A stretch of 64,000 bases of DNA from Acanthosepion lycidas (GCA_963932145.1 OZ010616.1:56212392-56276391), one strand, 5' to 3'. Counted from the stretch's first letter, positions 25,043 to 35,810 are shown. Notes: a model not told the origin generated them from the sequence alone. Made by a program: numbers and translations.

Positions 25043-27900
25043 ACCTGGGTTTTATAATAAGTATAACTTGATATGAGTTGTCCCCCTTTCATTCTTGCGA
25101 TGCCTCTTAATTATGTTTTCAAATTGATTTTGTGCAAAAACAATTGTGTTTTTCCAATTTTTGGCACTGTCAGAACTATCACAAGGTAATTTTATGTAGT
25201 CCTGTGAAGTTTTGTTGAAATCGGTTGAAAAATGTAGGAAATCTGATCCAATATATAAACGTACAGACACACACACACTCAACCTGGGTTTTATAATAAG
25301 TATGATGTCTGGGTGATTAATTTTGATTGTTCTGTCTGTGTTTATTGTAAAGTGCCATAAAATTGTTAGAGATTGTATCTCTGTATCCAGGTCTGGATGG
25401 TGTTCATACCAATTTCTTGCAGTTTCCTTTCTGTAAAAGTTGCAGATTTTCCAGTGCAGATATTGGCCCACTCTGTTATATTGAGTTTTATATTCAGTGG
25501 GTGCCAATACCATGCAACCTGATACAAAATGATCAATTGTTTCTGGATATTTATCACAGAATCTGCATACAATTTTTCAGTATGTGTGTTTGGTAATTTC
25601 TAGTTAGCCATCATTGGTCCTGTGCAGCAAGAATAAAATTTTTGATTTCAGCTTTTAACCCTGCACTACATAGCCACTGATGGGTACGGGGTTTACCTAC
25701 ATCAGCTTGTTTGGTACGTGCAGAGTATTGACTGTGAAGTGGTTTATCTTGCTATATCTGGTCAGTTGCATTTACCTTTGCTTTCTTTTTTAAGTATTTT
25801 TCAGCTGCAGTCAGTATATTATGCTTTACTTGCATTTCTTCATCCACTTTTATTAGTGAATTAGTTGCTTACTACTCTCATGTTCTTTGACACAGACCAT
25901 CATCCAGTCTTCTGTAGTTTCCAGGTATCTTTGAAAGCTAGTTGTTCTAGTTTTGTAAGACAGTTCTAGTTGAACTAATCCTCTGCCTCCATCAGATCTG
26001 GACACATACAGATGACCAACATCAGCCTTGGAATGATGCATGTGGTAGCAAATGAGAAGCATTTTCATTTTGGCATCCATTCACTTAATGCCAACTATAG
26101 TCCAGTTAAGGATGCTGAAACTGTAATTCACCACAGGGATAGCCAATGTGTTTATGGCTGATATTCTGTTTTTGAATTCAACTCAGTATTCAGTACCAGA
26201 TGCACATGCCTGTAGTACTCGTTTCTAACCTACTCCATTTGGGTAGGCTGTATTCCATCTCCTTCACTAATTCCTAGGTACCTATAGGTTTCTTCTTGTT
26301 CCAATTCCCAAATCTTTATGACAAAATCTAAATTTATTGAGTGTATTTCTGTAATTCTTCTTTTCTTGAATATTACTTTTGCACATTTATCTAATCCAAA
26401 GTCCATACCTATGTCGTTATTGAAACATTTTACAGTATTGAAGAGACCTTCAACTCATTATTGTCTTTGACAAAAAGTCTGAGATCATCTGCATACAGTA
26501 AGTGATTGAATACTTTCTTGTTTAGTTTGTAACCATAGCTATTGTTATTTAGTTCATGTGTAAGGGGGATTAAGGACGGACAAAACAGAAGGGGTAACAG
26601 GGAGTCTCCTTGAAAGATTCCTTGTTGGATATTCAGGCAGATGGAGGTAGCAGTGCCTCTGGTGTGATTTAGGTATAATGTGGTTTTCCACATTCTCATG
26701 CTGTGTTTAAGGAAATTTACTATCATGTGGGAGATTGTACATTTCCATAGTCTTAAGGATCCAAGAAAAGAGTGTGACATACTATGAAAGGCTTTACAGT
26801 AATCTGTCCATGCTGTGCTAAGATTTCTACATCTTTTCCTGCAATTTTCCAAGATCATTTTGTTTATCAATAGTTGATCTCTACTACCATATGAACCTCT
26901 CTTGCATCCCTTCTATTCCAGTGGAAGAATGTTGTTTGTCTTGAGAAAAAGTAAGTATGGTTCATCAGGACATATGTGATCAATTTATACATGATAGACA
27001 GGCATGTTATTAGCTATAATCTTTTGGATAATCTGTTTCACTTGTTTTTGGCATCAGATATGTAATACCTTCAGTGATCCATTCTGGGATTCATTAGGAT
27101 TATTAATAAACATTGATAGAGTTTGTGCAAGGTTTTTCTGTATTGATGACAGATGATAGAGCCAGAAATTGGGCACCTTGTCATTTCCTGGGGATTTCCA
27201 TTTCTGAGATTTTGTTAAAGCTTGCCTAACATTATCATGGTTATATTTTCCCATTCTTTTAGAGGTTTATCCAGGATTCATACTTCTTCATGTTGGATCC
27301 ATTCTACATTAAGGTTATATTCCTTTGGGCTGCTCCAAATATTCTCCCAAAATTTTTGCACTTTTTCAATAGATGGTTGCTTTTGACATGTATAACTGTT
27401 TTTCCAATTTCCCTGTAAAATTTCTTAAGGTCCATTTAGAATATTTTATTTTGGCAATATAAACTGCAAGATTTTTCATATCGTCTTCAGTTTCTGTTTT
27501 AGTATTTCATTGATTGATGGAATTTTATTTAGTGATTTAGTTTGATCTTCCTGCATTTGCGTGTTGAGACATTTTGGTTTCTTGTGATCTCATCTAGTAT
27601 CAAAATCTCACATTTGATTTCCTTTATTTCTTGTATCAGCTTTACCTTTCAAGATGGCTTTTCCTTTGTTTAATGAATTCCTCAATGACCCTTCTGCTAA
27701 CTTGTAGTGGAGGTTGTGGGTGAGGGTAGAGATATGGGTGTTGGTGATCTACCCTATAAAACTTGATAACTATTACACTCATTGGTGTCGGAAAGTTGAG
27801 TATTTGTCAGATGGTATTCTGTGTCCGACTTTCAACATGTAGCTAGCCTAAATTTTATACAATTTGAAATTACATTTTTCTTTTCTTTAATCTAATTTAA
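24240..27900 (-). pseudogene. R2/NeSL-type LINE (RLE endonuclease) pseudogene, interrupted
   Basis: Read on the minus strand from about 27.9 to 24.24 kb, the fragments follow the order of an R2/NeSL-like LINE. First comes KSPGNDKVPNFW of the RT finger (near 27,170-27,220). Then come RT blocks with GIFQGDSLLPLLFC and the catalytic YADD at 26,484-26,495. Next is the thumb and post-thumb with ADVGHLYVSRSDGGRGLVQL (near 25,960-26,030), then a CRFC...H...C zinc knuckle near 25,515-25,575. Last is a restriction-like endonuclease region (TILWHFTINTDR...NHPDI, continuing as VIKDHKDKMCLLIDMGVP near 24,550-24,615). The 3' UTR ends in an ATA/ATG-rich tail at about 24,240. Multiple stops and frameshifts show it is inactive. 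A Helitron-like element splits the endonuclease at 24,618-25,302. The N-terminal zinc fingers are not seen. Confidence 0.85.
24618..25302 (-). mobile_element. Non-autonomous Helitron-like element, copy B, inside the LINE
   Basis: This is an inverted relative of 22,463-23,153 with the same order of modules. On the minus strand it runs from tacttattataaaaccc at 25,302 to a cccgggcaatgccggg hairpin and CTAG at 24,618. Removing it joins the host LINE exactly: ...cagacatca plus ttgtgattaaag... reads PDIIVIKDHK without gain or loss of a base. The insertion was therefore between A and T and left no duplication, the Helitron signature. Confidence 0.82.
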
Positions 27901-27929
27901 GTCTCTTTGCTTTTAATTTTTTTTATTCT

Positions 27930-28050
27930 AATTGTCTTCTATTATTGTTATTGTTATTATTATTATTATTTTTATTTCCTTTGATTTCTGGCATTTACAC
28001 ATTTCTTTCCGGGTCCTGCCCAGGGACCTAAGGTTAGAAATGGCATTACA
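27930..28050 (-). mobile_element. Second, severely truncated LINE 3' end
   Basis: The sequence around tttccgggtcctgcccaggg and acctaaggtt at 28,003-28,035, with a TTA-rich tail on its left, matches the 3' UTR of the LINE at 24,240-24,340 in the same orientation. It appears to be an extreme 5'-truncated copy lying just upstream of the larger LINE. Flanking ATT microsatellites probably derive from LINE tails. Confidence 0.65.
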
Positions 28051-28143
28051 TATTATTATTATTATTATTATTAATATTATGAATTTATTATTTTCATTTA
28101 TAAGAATAATAGGAATATATATGTAAGTAAAATTTATTTCATA

Positions 28144-29461
28144 CTAGCCAAGGTACCTGGTGTTGCCCGTATGTCCATGACTGCAATTATATAACTACAC
28201 TTCCCTGTATACCCACACACCCCAGTCTAGAAATGTCTGCCTGCATCCCTGCTTCCATGCATCCTCCATTGGTATACTAAGCTACTACTCCCCTCATCTT
28301 TTTTATGCTATGTCCATCACAAGTGTTTGATTGTTCTTAATAAAGGAATTACATCAATAAAACCTTCTTGTGTGGTCATTGCTCAGGGTTAAATTGTTTC
28401 AATGTTTTAGATATTCAGTAAATTTCCTATAGTTGTAATAAGTTTCAAATAGTATGACATTGTTCACAAATCTAATAATCAAACAAAAACAGTGATGAAG
28501 CATCAGAGTTTGATTCAATTGCAAGTGCAAATGCATGAATGCCCCCTCCTCCTTTGTACGTTTACTGTAAAGCTGGGATTAATAGGACGTTTTTCAGGAA
28601 TTTTTCCCTTTTAACTCCTCAATAATCCTTCTTAAACAATCATTGCCTCAAAGTTTGTTTGAATGTCAATGTAAGATGGAATCATATGAAGAAACTATTG
28701 GCTAAATGGTGAAAGCTGATTTTGGACCTAGTTTGTCACAGATTTTGTTCACTTAACTGAAATAATCTAAACCAAATATTCACACAAGACAATTTGTGTG
28801 TCATATTTAATTTACATGGCAAATATGGGAAGCATTGGATGAAAAACCAGGGAGTTATGGATGAAAAACCAGGGAGTTATGGATGAAAAACGGGCTTTTT
28901 GAACAGTTTTCATGGTTTTTTTGTTATATGCGGGTAAGCGAGCAGCACTAAAACCACTATCTTATTTTTTGCATGATGGTAAATTTTTTCCAACATGTTT
29001 GAAGAAAATTGGATAAAAAATGAGGATGTTGTTGAAGTTTTTATTTTAAGTAGTACAAAAAACCTGATTTCTTTCATAGATTTTTGCAAGTTTTTGGGGG
29101 AAGCCATTGTTGCAGGAAAACTATCAAAGACTCTACATAAACCTCATAACATGAGCTGTGTTTTGTATTAAGTGCAAAATACATCAGTTCATCCAATAAA
29201 AATATTGTTTGCGTGTAACTTTGCCTTGGTTTTTGCAAAAAGCCATACCCACCTTAAGTTTTACTGATTTTTCTGTCAAGTCAGAGAAGCCCTGAGATTG
29301 AATTGTTGGTCTTGATTTATTTTAATAAATTTGCAACATGTGTTTACAATTTCATTGAAATCGTTCAAGAAATGTGATTGTGCATAAATAGCATACATAC
29401 ACTCAGACAGACACAGACACAGACACAGACACACAGACATCTTTTGTTTTATTGATATAGA
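28144..29461 (-). mobile_element. Non-autonomous Helitron, second family (1.3 kb)
   Basis: On the minus strand the element starts TCTATATCAATAAAAC at 29,461, carries a TG/CTG-rich stretch and an aacgatttcaatgaaatt motif, and ends with cgggcaacaccagg and CTAG at 28,144. It is bounded by A on the 5' side and T on the 3' side without a duplication. The 5' TC, the 3' hairpin-like segment and CTAG fit a Helitron. Its 5' module is organised like that of the elements at 22.46 and 24.6 kb, so they are probably related. No protein is encoded. A 22-bp tandem repeat (ggatgaaaaaccagggagtt plus two bases) lies at about 28,837-28,892. Confidence 0.75.
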
Positions 29462-30189
29462 TTAAGATAAAACAAATTTTAACCTAGGATATTAATATGA
29501 TATTTAAATTAATATGTATAATTATATTCATAGTTCATTCAATTCTATAAATTCATAGCATCATAATTTTCTATGCTTTTTAGGTAAATTATATATTAAC
29601 ATGAAAGAACAATTACCGTTTTGATTGATATGTTCTTTATGAAGATTTTCAGCAATTTGAACTTGTTAGAAATCCTGGTGAGACATCAAATGAAATGATT
29701 AATGAAAATATTCCTTTTCAAATTTATTTCTTTATAAAAGTGTAAATAATAATTATTATATTGTACTTGGTTCACATAGTTTTATAGTCTTGTGAATAAA
29801 CATTGCCAAGAGAGTAAAAAATTATACTATAATAATGCTGTTAAAGGAATAACTGTCCTTTTGATACACTGTTTTTTGTGGGTACAAAGGTTAAATTTTG
29901 CCAAAATTTGATTAAGAAATAAGAATGTTTATTTGCATATTTTTCAGCCTGGCAATGAGATGTTAAAATGTGAATTTTTAAAAGTAACTGAAGTTGATAA
30001 AACAAATGATTGGTTAATGAAGTAACAAGTAGAGCTTAATATGTGTATAGCTGATGAATACAAAAAAAAAAAAAGAATAAAATTCTTCAGGGAAATGCAA
30101 ATTAAAACTGATTATGAAAATACAAAGCACAATTTTTATTTTATACTAAAGATGCTTGTAGGTACAATATACTTAAAGGAATGAGAATT
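29462..30189. other. AT-rich spacer, nothing recognised
   Basis: Low-complexity AT-rich sequence with a poly(A) stretch at 30,061-30,074. No motif or transposon end found. Confidence 0.55.
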
Positions 30190-31425
30190 TTATGAAATTT
30201 TTTATATCATTTGTGTCACTTTTTGATATTATTTGTGATATCATTTAATATCATTTGTGTCACTTTTTGATATCTTTTGTGATATCTGTTGTGGTAAACC
30301 CTCCTACAGTAGAATGAACTCTTCCTCCTCTCATAAATACTAACTTCAGAGGTGGTTGGCAAGCAGGAGCAGAGACACAGTGTTAACCTACCATTCGGAC
30401 ATAAACTTCTATCTGCTTATTACTAACACTTTTGCTTTTTGTATAAATCTGTTATTTCAATACACTTGTTCAACCTACCTTCGTCTTCCATGTCTTTCTT
30501 TTTGGCCCGTAAGCAGGCCACAACAATATCATTTGTGTCATTTTTTTTATATTATTTGTGATATTAATTGATATCATTTGTGTCACTTTTTGATATTATT
30601 TATGTCACTTTTTTATATTATTTGTGATATTATTTGATATCATTTGTGTCACTTTTTTGATATTATTTGTGTCACTTTTTGATATTATTTGTGATATTAT
30701 TTGATATCATTTGTGTCCTTTTTCGATATTATTTGTGTCCCTTTTAATATTATTTGTGATATTATTTTATCTCATTTGTGTCCCTTTTTTCATATTATTT
30801 ATGTCACTTTTTTATATTATTTGTGATATTATTTGATATCATTTGTGACACTTTTTGATATTATTTATGTCACTTTTTTGATATTATTTGTGATATTATT
30901 TGATATCATTTGTGTCACTTTTTGTTGTGATATTATTTGATATCATTTGTGTCCCTTTTTGATATTATTTGTGTCACTTTTTTGATATTATTTGATATCA
31001 TTTGTGTCCCTTTTTGATATTATTTTGTCACTTTTTTGATATTATTTGTGATATTATTTGATATCATTTGTGTCCCTTTTTGATATTATTTTGTCACTTT
31101 TTTGATATTATTTGTGATATTATTTTATATCATTTGTGTCCCTTTTTGATATTATTTGTGTCACTTTTTTGATATTATTTGTGATATTATTTGATATCAT
31201 TTGTGTCACTTTTTTATATTATTTGTGTCACTTTTTGATATTATTTGTGTCACTTTTTTGATATTATTTGATATCATTTGTGTCCCTTTTTGATATTATT
31301 TTGTCATTTTTTGATATTATTTGTGATATTATTTGATATAATTTGTGTACCTTTTTGATATTATTTTGTCACTTTTTTGATATTATTTGTGATATTATTT
31401 GATATCATTTGTGTCACTTTTTCAA
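30190..31425. repeat. Degenerate minisatellite of tgatatcatttgtgtcact-type units
   Basis: Short modules tgatattatttgtg, atatcatttgtgtc and actttttt alternate for about 1.2 kb with indels, giving mixed periods of roughly 20 to 75 bases. A solo LTR (30,287-30,525) interrupts it. No coding capacity. Confidence 0.9.
30287..30525. mobile_element. Solo LTR (239 bp) inside the minisatellite
   Basis: Starts tgttgtggtaaaccc and ends aagcaggccacaaca, giving an 8-base terminal inverted repeat tgttgtgg/ccacaaca with TG...CA ends. A perfect 5-bp target duplication atatc lies at 30,282-30,286 and 30,526-30,530. The sequence on both sides is the minisatellite unit. No internal retroelement remains. The duplication lies in the host repeat, which contains many atatc words, so the sharp composition change and the TG...CA termini are the stronger evidence. 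Confidence 0.85.
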
Positions 31426-32045
31426 TGAATGGCTGGAAAATGAAACTGACAATTGGAATAAAGGTCACCAAGAATGTTGAAGATGTCAAGATTTACAACT
31501 ATTGTAAAAAGAAAGATTTATAGTGTCTCTACTGTAATATGATAAATTATAAGTTTTAAAGACAACAGGCATCACATTCAGTGCTGTTGACCTATTCAGA
31601 TTGTGATTACTCATATACATATTTGTTGACCTATAAAATTGAAGTAAATATTTAAATATTTCTGGTCCCATATTATTTCTTCAAAAATTTTCCATAGTTA
31701 TCAGAATTTTCCATAGTTTTTCTTGTTTTTTTTAATCATTTCATCATTAAGTAAGGCAACAAAGCCACCAAGATGCATGGATAGGGAGCTACTGAGTGTG
31801 AAAGAATATAAGAAAAGAAAACATAATTAAGGAGCAAGAACAATAAAAGAAGAGGAATTAAGAAGACAGTAGATAATTATAGAGATTGCATTTAAATTTT
31901 TGATGATCAAATATGACTGGAAAGCAAGAAGCCAAAAGAGAGTTCCAAAGACAAGAAATGTGAGAGAAGAAACTGTTAGCATAGAACATATGGTTACATC
32001 TAGCCATTTCAAATTTAAAATGATGAGACCTTGCTGCCAATCTAG

Positions 32046-32900
32046 TGTTGTGTCTGCTAAAATATCAAATACAATATTTATAAACCAATAACACTCAATA
32101 AAATGCTTACATCTTAAAACACACCAACAAAACTATAGAATACATATCAGAAGGTTGTGTGTTCAGATCACGTCAGGGTCACTATTTGTAGGAATCCTTC
32201 TATTTGTTTTTTTGTTGAATGTCAAAATTTGGAGTATCAGGATTTGATACAGTAACATAAAATATTGTTGTAGGACTGCCTGCAATTTGGCAGTTTAGAA
32301 TAATCCCATGATTTTTATTGAAAGAAAAAATTCAGTAGAAAAAACAACATTGTATCAACAAATAAATATTAATTTAATATAATGACAAGAATATAAGAAG
32401 TTGGTTATGGATTTTAATTAGTAATGTTTTTTGTTTTGGTTAATAAATTTCTGGAATAGAATATAAATTGTATTTGTGTATGTATGTGAGAAATAATGCA
32501 GTGTTGCTTTTTGTGTGCAGATGTCCACAGTGTTGCTTTTTGCATGTAAATATGAATGAGATCATGGAAATCAGCAGCTAGAGTAACGTGGAACTTGGTG
32601 ACATCTGTGCATATCCCATTTGAGGCCAGATTTTGTTAGTTTTATACACTTTTTCATAAGAACATCAGCTCCTGAATTATATAATTTATTTCTTCCTAAT
32701 TGGCCTTAAAAAACCACATGGTATGTCTTCTATTATGTCTTCACGATAATTTGGTGGTATCTACCTTAATCATGATGACTAATAAAACAACCTTTCTGAT
32801 TTGTATTCTATAGTTTTATTAGTGGGTTTTAAGATGTAAGCATTTTATTTAGTGTTATTGGTTTATAAATATTGTATTTGATATTTTAGTAGACATGGCA
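32046..32900. mobile_element. Long-TIR non-autonomous DNA transposon (855 bp)
   Basis: About 112 bases at the left end (32,046-32,157, starting tgttgtgtctgctaaaatat) are repeated inverted at the right end (32,788-32,900) with roughly ten differences. CTAG flanks the element on both sides (32,042-32,045 and 32,901-32,904). It interrupts a LINE reading frame whose two halves resume on either side. There is no transposase ORF. The interior includes a segment (32,570-32,675) that also occurs inverted at 34,775-34,880. The superfamily is not clear; a 4-bp CTAG duplication with TG...CA ends is not one I can assign. Confidence 0.8.
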
Positions 32901-33000
32901 CTAGTACTGTGTTTAAAATGATGAAACCTTGCTGGCAATTTAGTACTGTGTTTAAAATGATGAGACGTTGCCACCAATCTAGTACTGCACTTAAATTCAT
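32901..33000 (-). repeat. Tandem partial duplication within the LINE coding region
   Basis: ctagtactgtgtttaaaatg and following bases recur after about 40-45 bases as ttagtactgtgtttaaaatg and again as ctagtactgcacttaaat. The minus-strand peptide therefore repeats an S/T-HHFKHSTxL-like segment. Polymerase slippage or template switching are possible causes. Confidence 0.65.
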
Positions 33001-33260
33001 AAAGTCTAGCTACCAAAGAGGAAAGTTCATCTGAACAATTACCATGAAAATATTTATTGAAAAGGCACAGGGAAGCTGTTATGGCAGTGGGAAAGTGACA
33101 GAAGCTGAAATGCCAGGTCAGGATTAATAACATTGCAGATTCTTCTTTGGATCTTATCAAGAATCTCTAAATATATAGCAGAAGCACCAGTACAGATGCA
33201 TGGTCGACAAGTGGAATAGTTATTTAAGTTAGTTAAACCAGATTTTCTATTGTTATTCAA

Positions 33261-34030
33261 TTCAATTGTATCATAAATATAGCATTAGTAGACCATAAAA
33301 ATTAAGATAAATTAATAAGGAAAAAGAACTTTGGCTTTCATTATTAATAGAGACGATGAATAAACAATGCATGCATTTCTGTTAATTTTGTTGCAGTATG
33401 TGAATCAGTGGCACCAAACTGTTGCAGCACTGCTTCTGGTTTGACTAAAAGCAGTAGCAACAATATTTTGCATTTGTAATTGATGGATTTTTGTCATATA
33501 GGAAAAAAATGAGTAACTACCAACACCAAGGTTCAAGTGTCACACTCTGGATCTATGAATATATGTTTTCCACCAGGTGTATAAATAGCAGTGTCAGGCT
33601 ACTGACTGTAGTGATTATTGAGTAACTATTGAGTGGAACTATCCAGTTGAATTAATGTGAATTATTATGTGTCAATGATTTAGGTTTGATTTAGGATTTA
33701 CCAGCTATTAAGTTGAGGTGTGCTACTAACAAGGTATTTGGTGAAATGGTTAATTATCTTTGGTTGACTTTTTACTTCTTTGTTCTTGTTAAGTATTTTA
33801 TTTGTGGTTTTAAATACTGTTTTATTTTAACATTGAAGTCCCGAGTTATTAACGGCCATCATACATCACAAAAGAAATAGAATATAATTTTGATGTGATA
33901 TTTTATATCTTTTGTGTTTTTATATATCTGTATAACAAAGGAAAGAAAATACACAAGTATGAATGTAAATGTAGTCAGTCCTCCAGTCACTTTCTCACAG
34001 ATGTGACTTCCCTTTGTCTTTTATTGAAAC
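33261..34030. other. No gene seen
   Basis: Unassigned, moderately AT-rich sequence. No splice-flanked ORF or transposon terminus recognised. Confidence 0.55.
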
Positions 34031-34430
34031 ATGAAATATTTTCATGGCTACTGCTTTGACAAGCTTTTTTCCCTTGTGCCCCAATTACATGAATTTAAGC
34101 ATGCTACTAGTTTAGCATCTAAATCCCACTCTTTTATTGTTGAAATAGTTAAATGTAACTGCCACTTCTACTCCAACAGTTTCTTTTCTCACACTTCCCA
34201 ACAGTGGAACTCCCTTCCTCTTACTTGCTTACCTGATAATTACAATCTTAATTTAAATGCAACATCAATCATCATCATCTGATGACTTCATCCCTATTCT
34301 TCTTTTTATCCTTTCCTCAATTCCCACTATACCCAGTCTTTTCTCTCACTGTCACTTCCTGTAACCTCCTGTGTACTAGTGACACTCCTGCCTTGGTTGG
34401 GGTGAAATGCTTAAACAAAAAGAAAGTATT
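34031..34430 (+). pseudogene. LINE C-terminus and 3' UTR, sense orientation
   Basis: The + strand ORF reads KYFHGYCFDKLFSLVPQLHE, then FYSNSFFSHTSQQWNSLPL and DNYNLNLNATSIII, then a stop at about 34,280. This is the same C-terminal region as the minus-strand LINE at 31.8-33.3 kb and matches the reading hidden in each satellite monomer. The following 3' UTR ends near ggttggggtgaaatgcttaa and caaaaagaaa at 34,400-34,430. Strongly 5'-truncated. Confidence 0.85.
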
Positions 34431-34975
34431 AAAACATGAATTGTGTGGGTGAGAAAGTTCAGCCACTAAGGGAAAAGATATCCTTATCGCTGGGGGAAGA
34501 CCCCAATTGGTGTTGTCACTCCAGTATACTTGAAGGAAAAAACAGAGAAGAGAATAAAGACAAGAAGTGTTCCATTTTTATAGGCAATTGATAGCAACCT
34601 CTAACAACTTGTCAAAACTGGTAAAGCTATGTGGGAATAACCCAAAATTTCTTTTGCTTATAGCAACTTACTGAAGATATCACTATCACATCTGTTGGAT
34701 ACTAAATTCAGTAGTATCAGCCATTATTTAACTGGGTGACCAAGTTTGTATTATTTATATTTGGACTATTATCCTCATATGTTCTTATGTAAAAAGTGTA
34801 TAAAACTCACAAAATCTGGCCCCAAATGCAATACACACAGATGTCACCAAGGCCCACATCACTCTAGCTGCTGATCCAATCATATTATTATCACTATGTT
34901 TTGAGTGTCATACCCTCTGGCCTTTGTCAGATGTACAAGGAATTCTGAATTGAACTTTTTACTTAATCCATATGT
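34431..34975. other. Dispersed repeat fragments
   Basis: A segment at 34,775-34,880 (containing tctggccccaaatgcaatac) is an inverted relative of 32,570-32,675. A ctgggggaagaccccaattggtg-like stretch near 34,490 looks like repeat-derived sequence. No coding sequence seen. Confidence 0.5.
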
Positions 34976-35090
34976 CAATAGCCTAGTGGATTAATTTGTG
35001 AATTTGGTGACAGTGATAATGTGTTCAATCCTTGGATCAAGCAGTCTGTACTTGGATTTAGTAGAAATAAACAAACAATAACAATATAAT
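34976..35090 (+). mobile_element. tRNA-headed SINE fragment
   Basis: tagcctagtgg at 34,979-34,989 matches a pol III A box, and gtgttcaatcc at 35,021-35,031 matches a B box with a T-loop-like core. The rest of the tRNA cloverleaf is degenerate and no acceptor stem pairs, so this is a SINE head rather than a tRNA gene. It fades into AAC-rich sequence at about 35,075. Confidence 0.6.
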
Positions 35091-35340
35091 AAATGTAATA
35101 AATGTTATATTGGTGAAATAGCAACATTTTGGCAAAATCTAATTATAAACATAAATGAACTATGAAAATCATATATTATTTTTTTATTTTCTCATGTACA
35201 AAATACATAAATTGTAAAATTAACATGATGAAAAAAGTTCGTTATAAAGAAGCATTTAATTCTAATGAAAATAAGTTTACATTTACTATATTTTTAAAAA
35301 TGCACGAAAGAAAAACCTAAAATAAAACCAAAAGTGTGAG
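35091..35340. other. AT-rich spacer
   Basis: Nothing recognised. Confidence 0.5.
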
Positions 35341-35810
35341 CTTAAAAATTTTGCAGCTTAGAATGTGTTAGTAATTTTTGAGTGCTGTGCTCTCAAGACC
35401 ATCAAGGTGTGCACGGGTTGGATCTTATGTCCAACAAGGAGCTCTACCAGAGGACCAGACAGCCAAGCATTCTCTGCACTGTTGCTCAGCACTGTGTCCT
35501 ACAGTGACCACCTCACCAGTCATCTACCAGTTTGACCTGCTATTTACATACTGGAGATGACTTTGTAGAAAACCACACAGCTGCCGGACGGACATCATCT
35601 GCCAGGGCCTCCAACAGATCAATCTGGCACTGGGTGATGTTTCAACAATCTGATAAAACTGTGAAAGCTGGAGGAGCAAAGTGGCTCTTGTGAGCTCAAT
35701 ACCTTCATGATCAGATTTAGGAAAGAAGATGTATTAGTAAAATGACAATCTCTAAGTGGCAATGTAACACTTTATGTTGAAATATATATTAAAAAATAAA
35801 GAAATTTGGC
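35341..35810 (+). other. GC-richer unassigned segment with AATAAA
   Basis: Composition changes sharply between about 35,380 and 35,710. A possible acceptor (aaattttgcag, ending near 35,355) precedes it and an aataaag polyadenylation-like signal lies near 35,795. A 60-residue + strand ORF (35,378-35,560) shows no recognisable domain. It could be a terminal exon or UTR of an unknown transcript, or a repeat. I cannot decide. Confidence 0.35.

Larger units (their letters stand above)
31800..33260 (-). pseudogene. LINE 3' portion (source family of the satellite), interrupted
   Basis: On the minus strand, from 33,260 down, frames read LDKIQRRICNVINPDLAF, then NKYFHGNCSDELSSLV and LYEFKCSTRLVATSHHF. 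After the insertion at 32,046-32,900 they resume as RSHHFKFEMARCNHMFYANS, FFSHISCLWNSLLASCFP and FKCNLYNYLLSS, then a stop. This is the extreme C-terminus of a Jockey/CR1-group LINE (W-N-S-L-P...FK..V/L NxYLLS). The last ~80 bases are homologous to the satellite monomer. Frameshifts and the insertion make it inactive. The endonuclease and the RT core are missing, so it is also 5'-truncated. Confidence 0.85.

Noticed and set aside
35378..35560. 60-residue coding exon
   Set aside because: GC-richer and with a possible acceptor, but no recognisable domain and no supporting donor; listed only as an unassigned segment.
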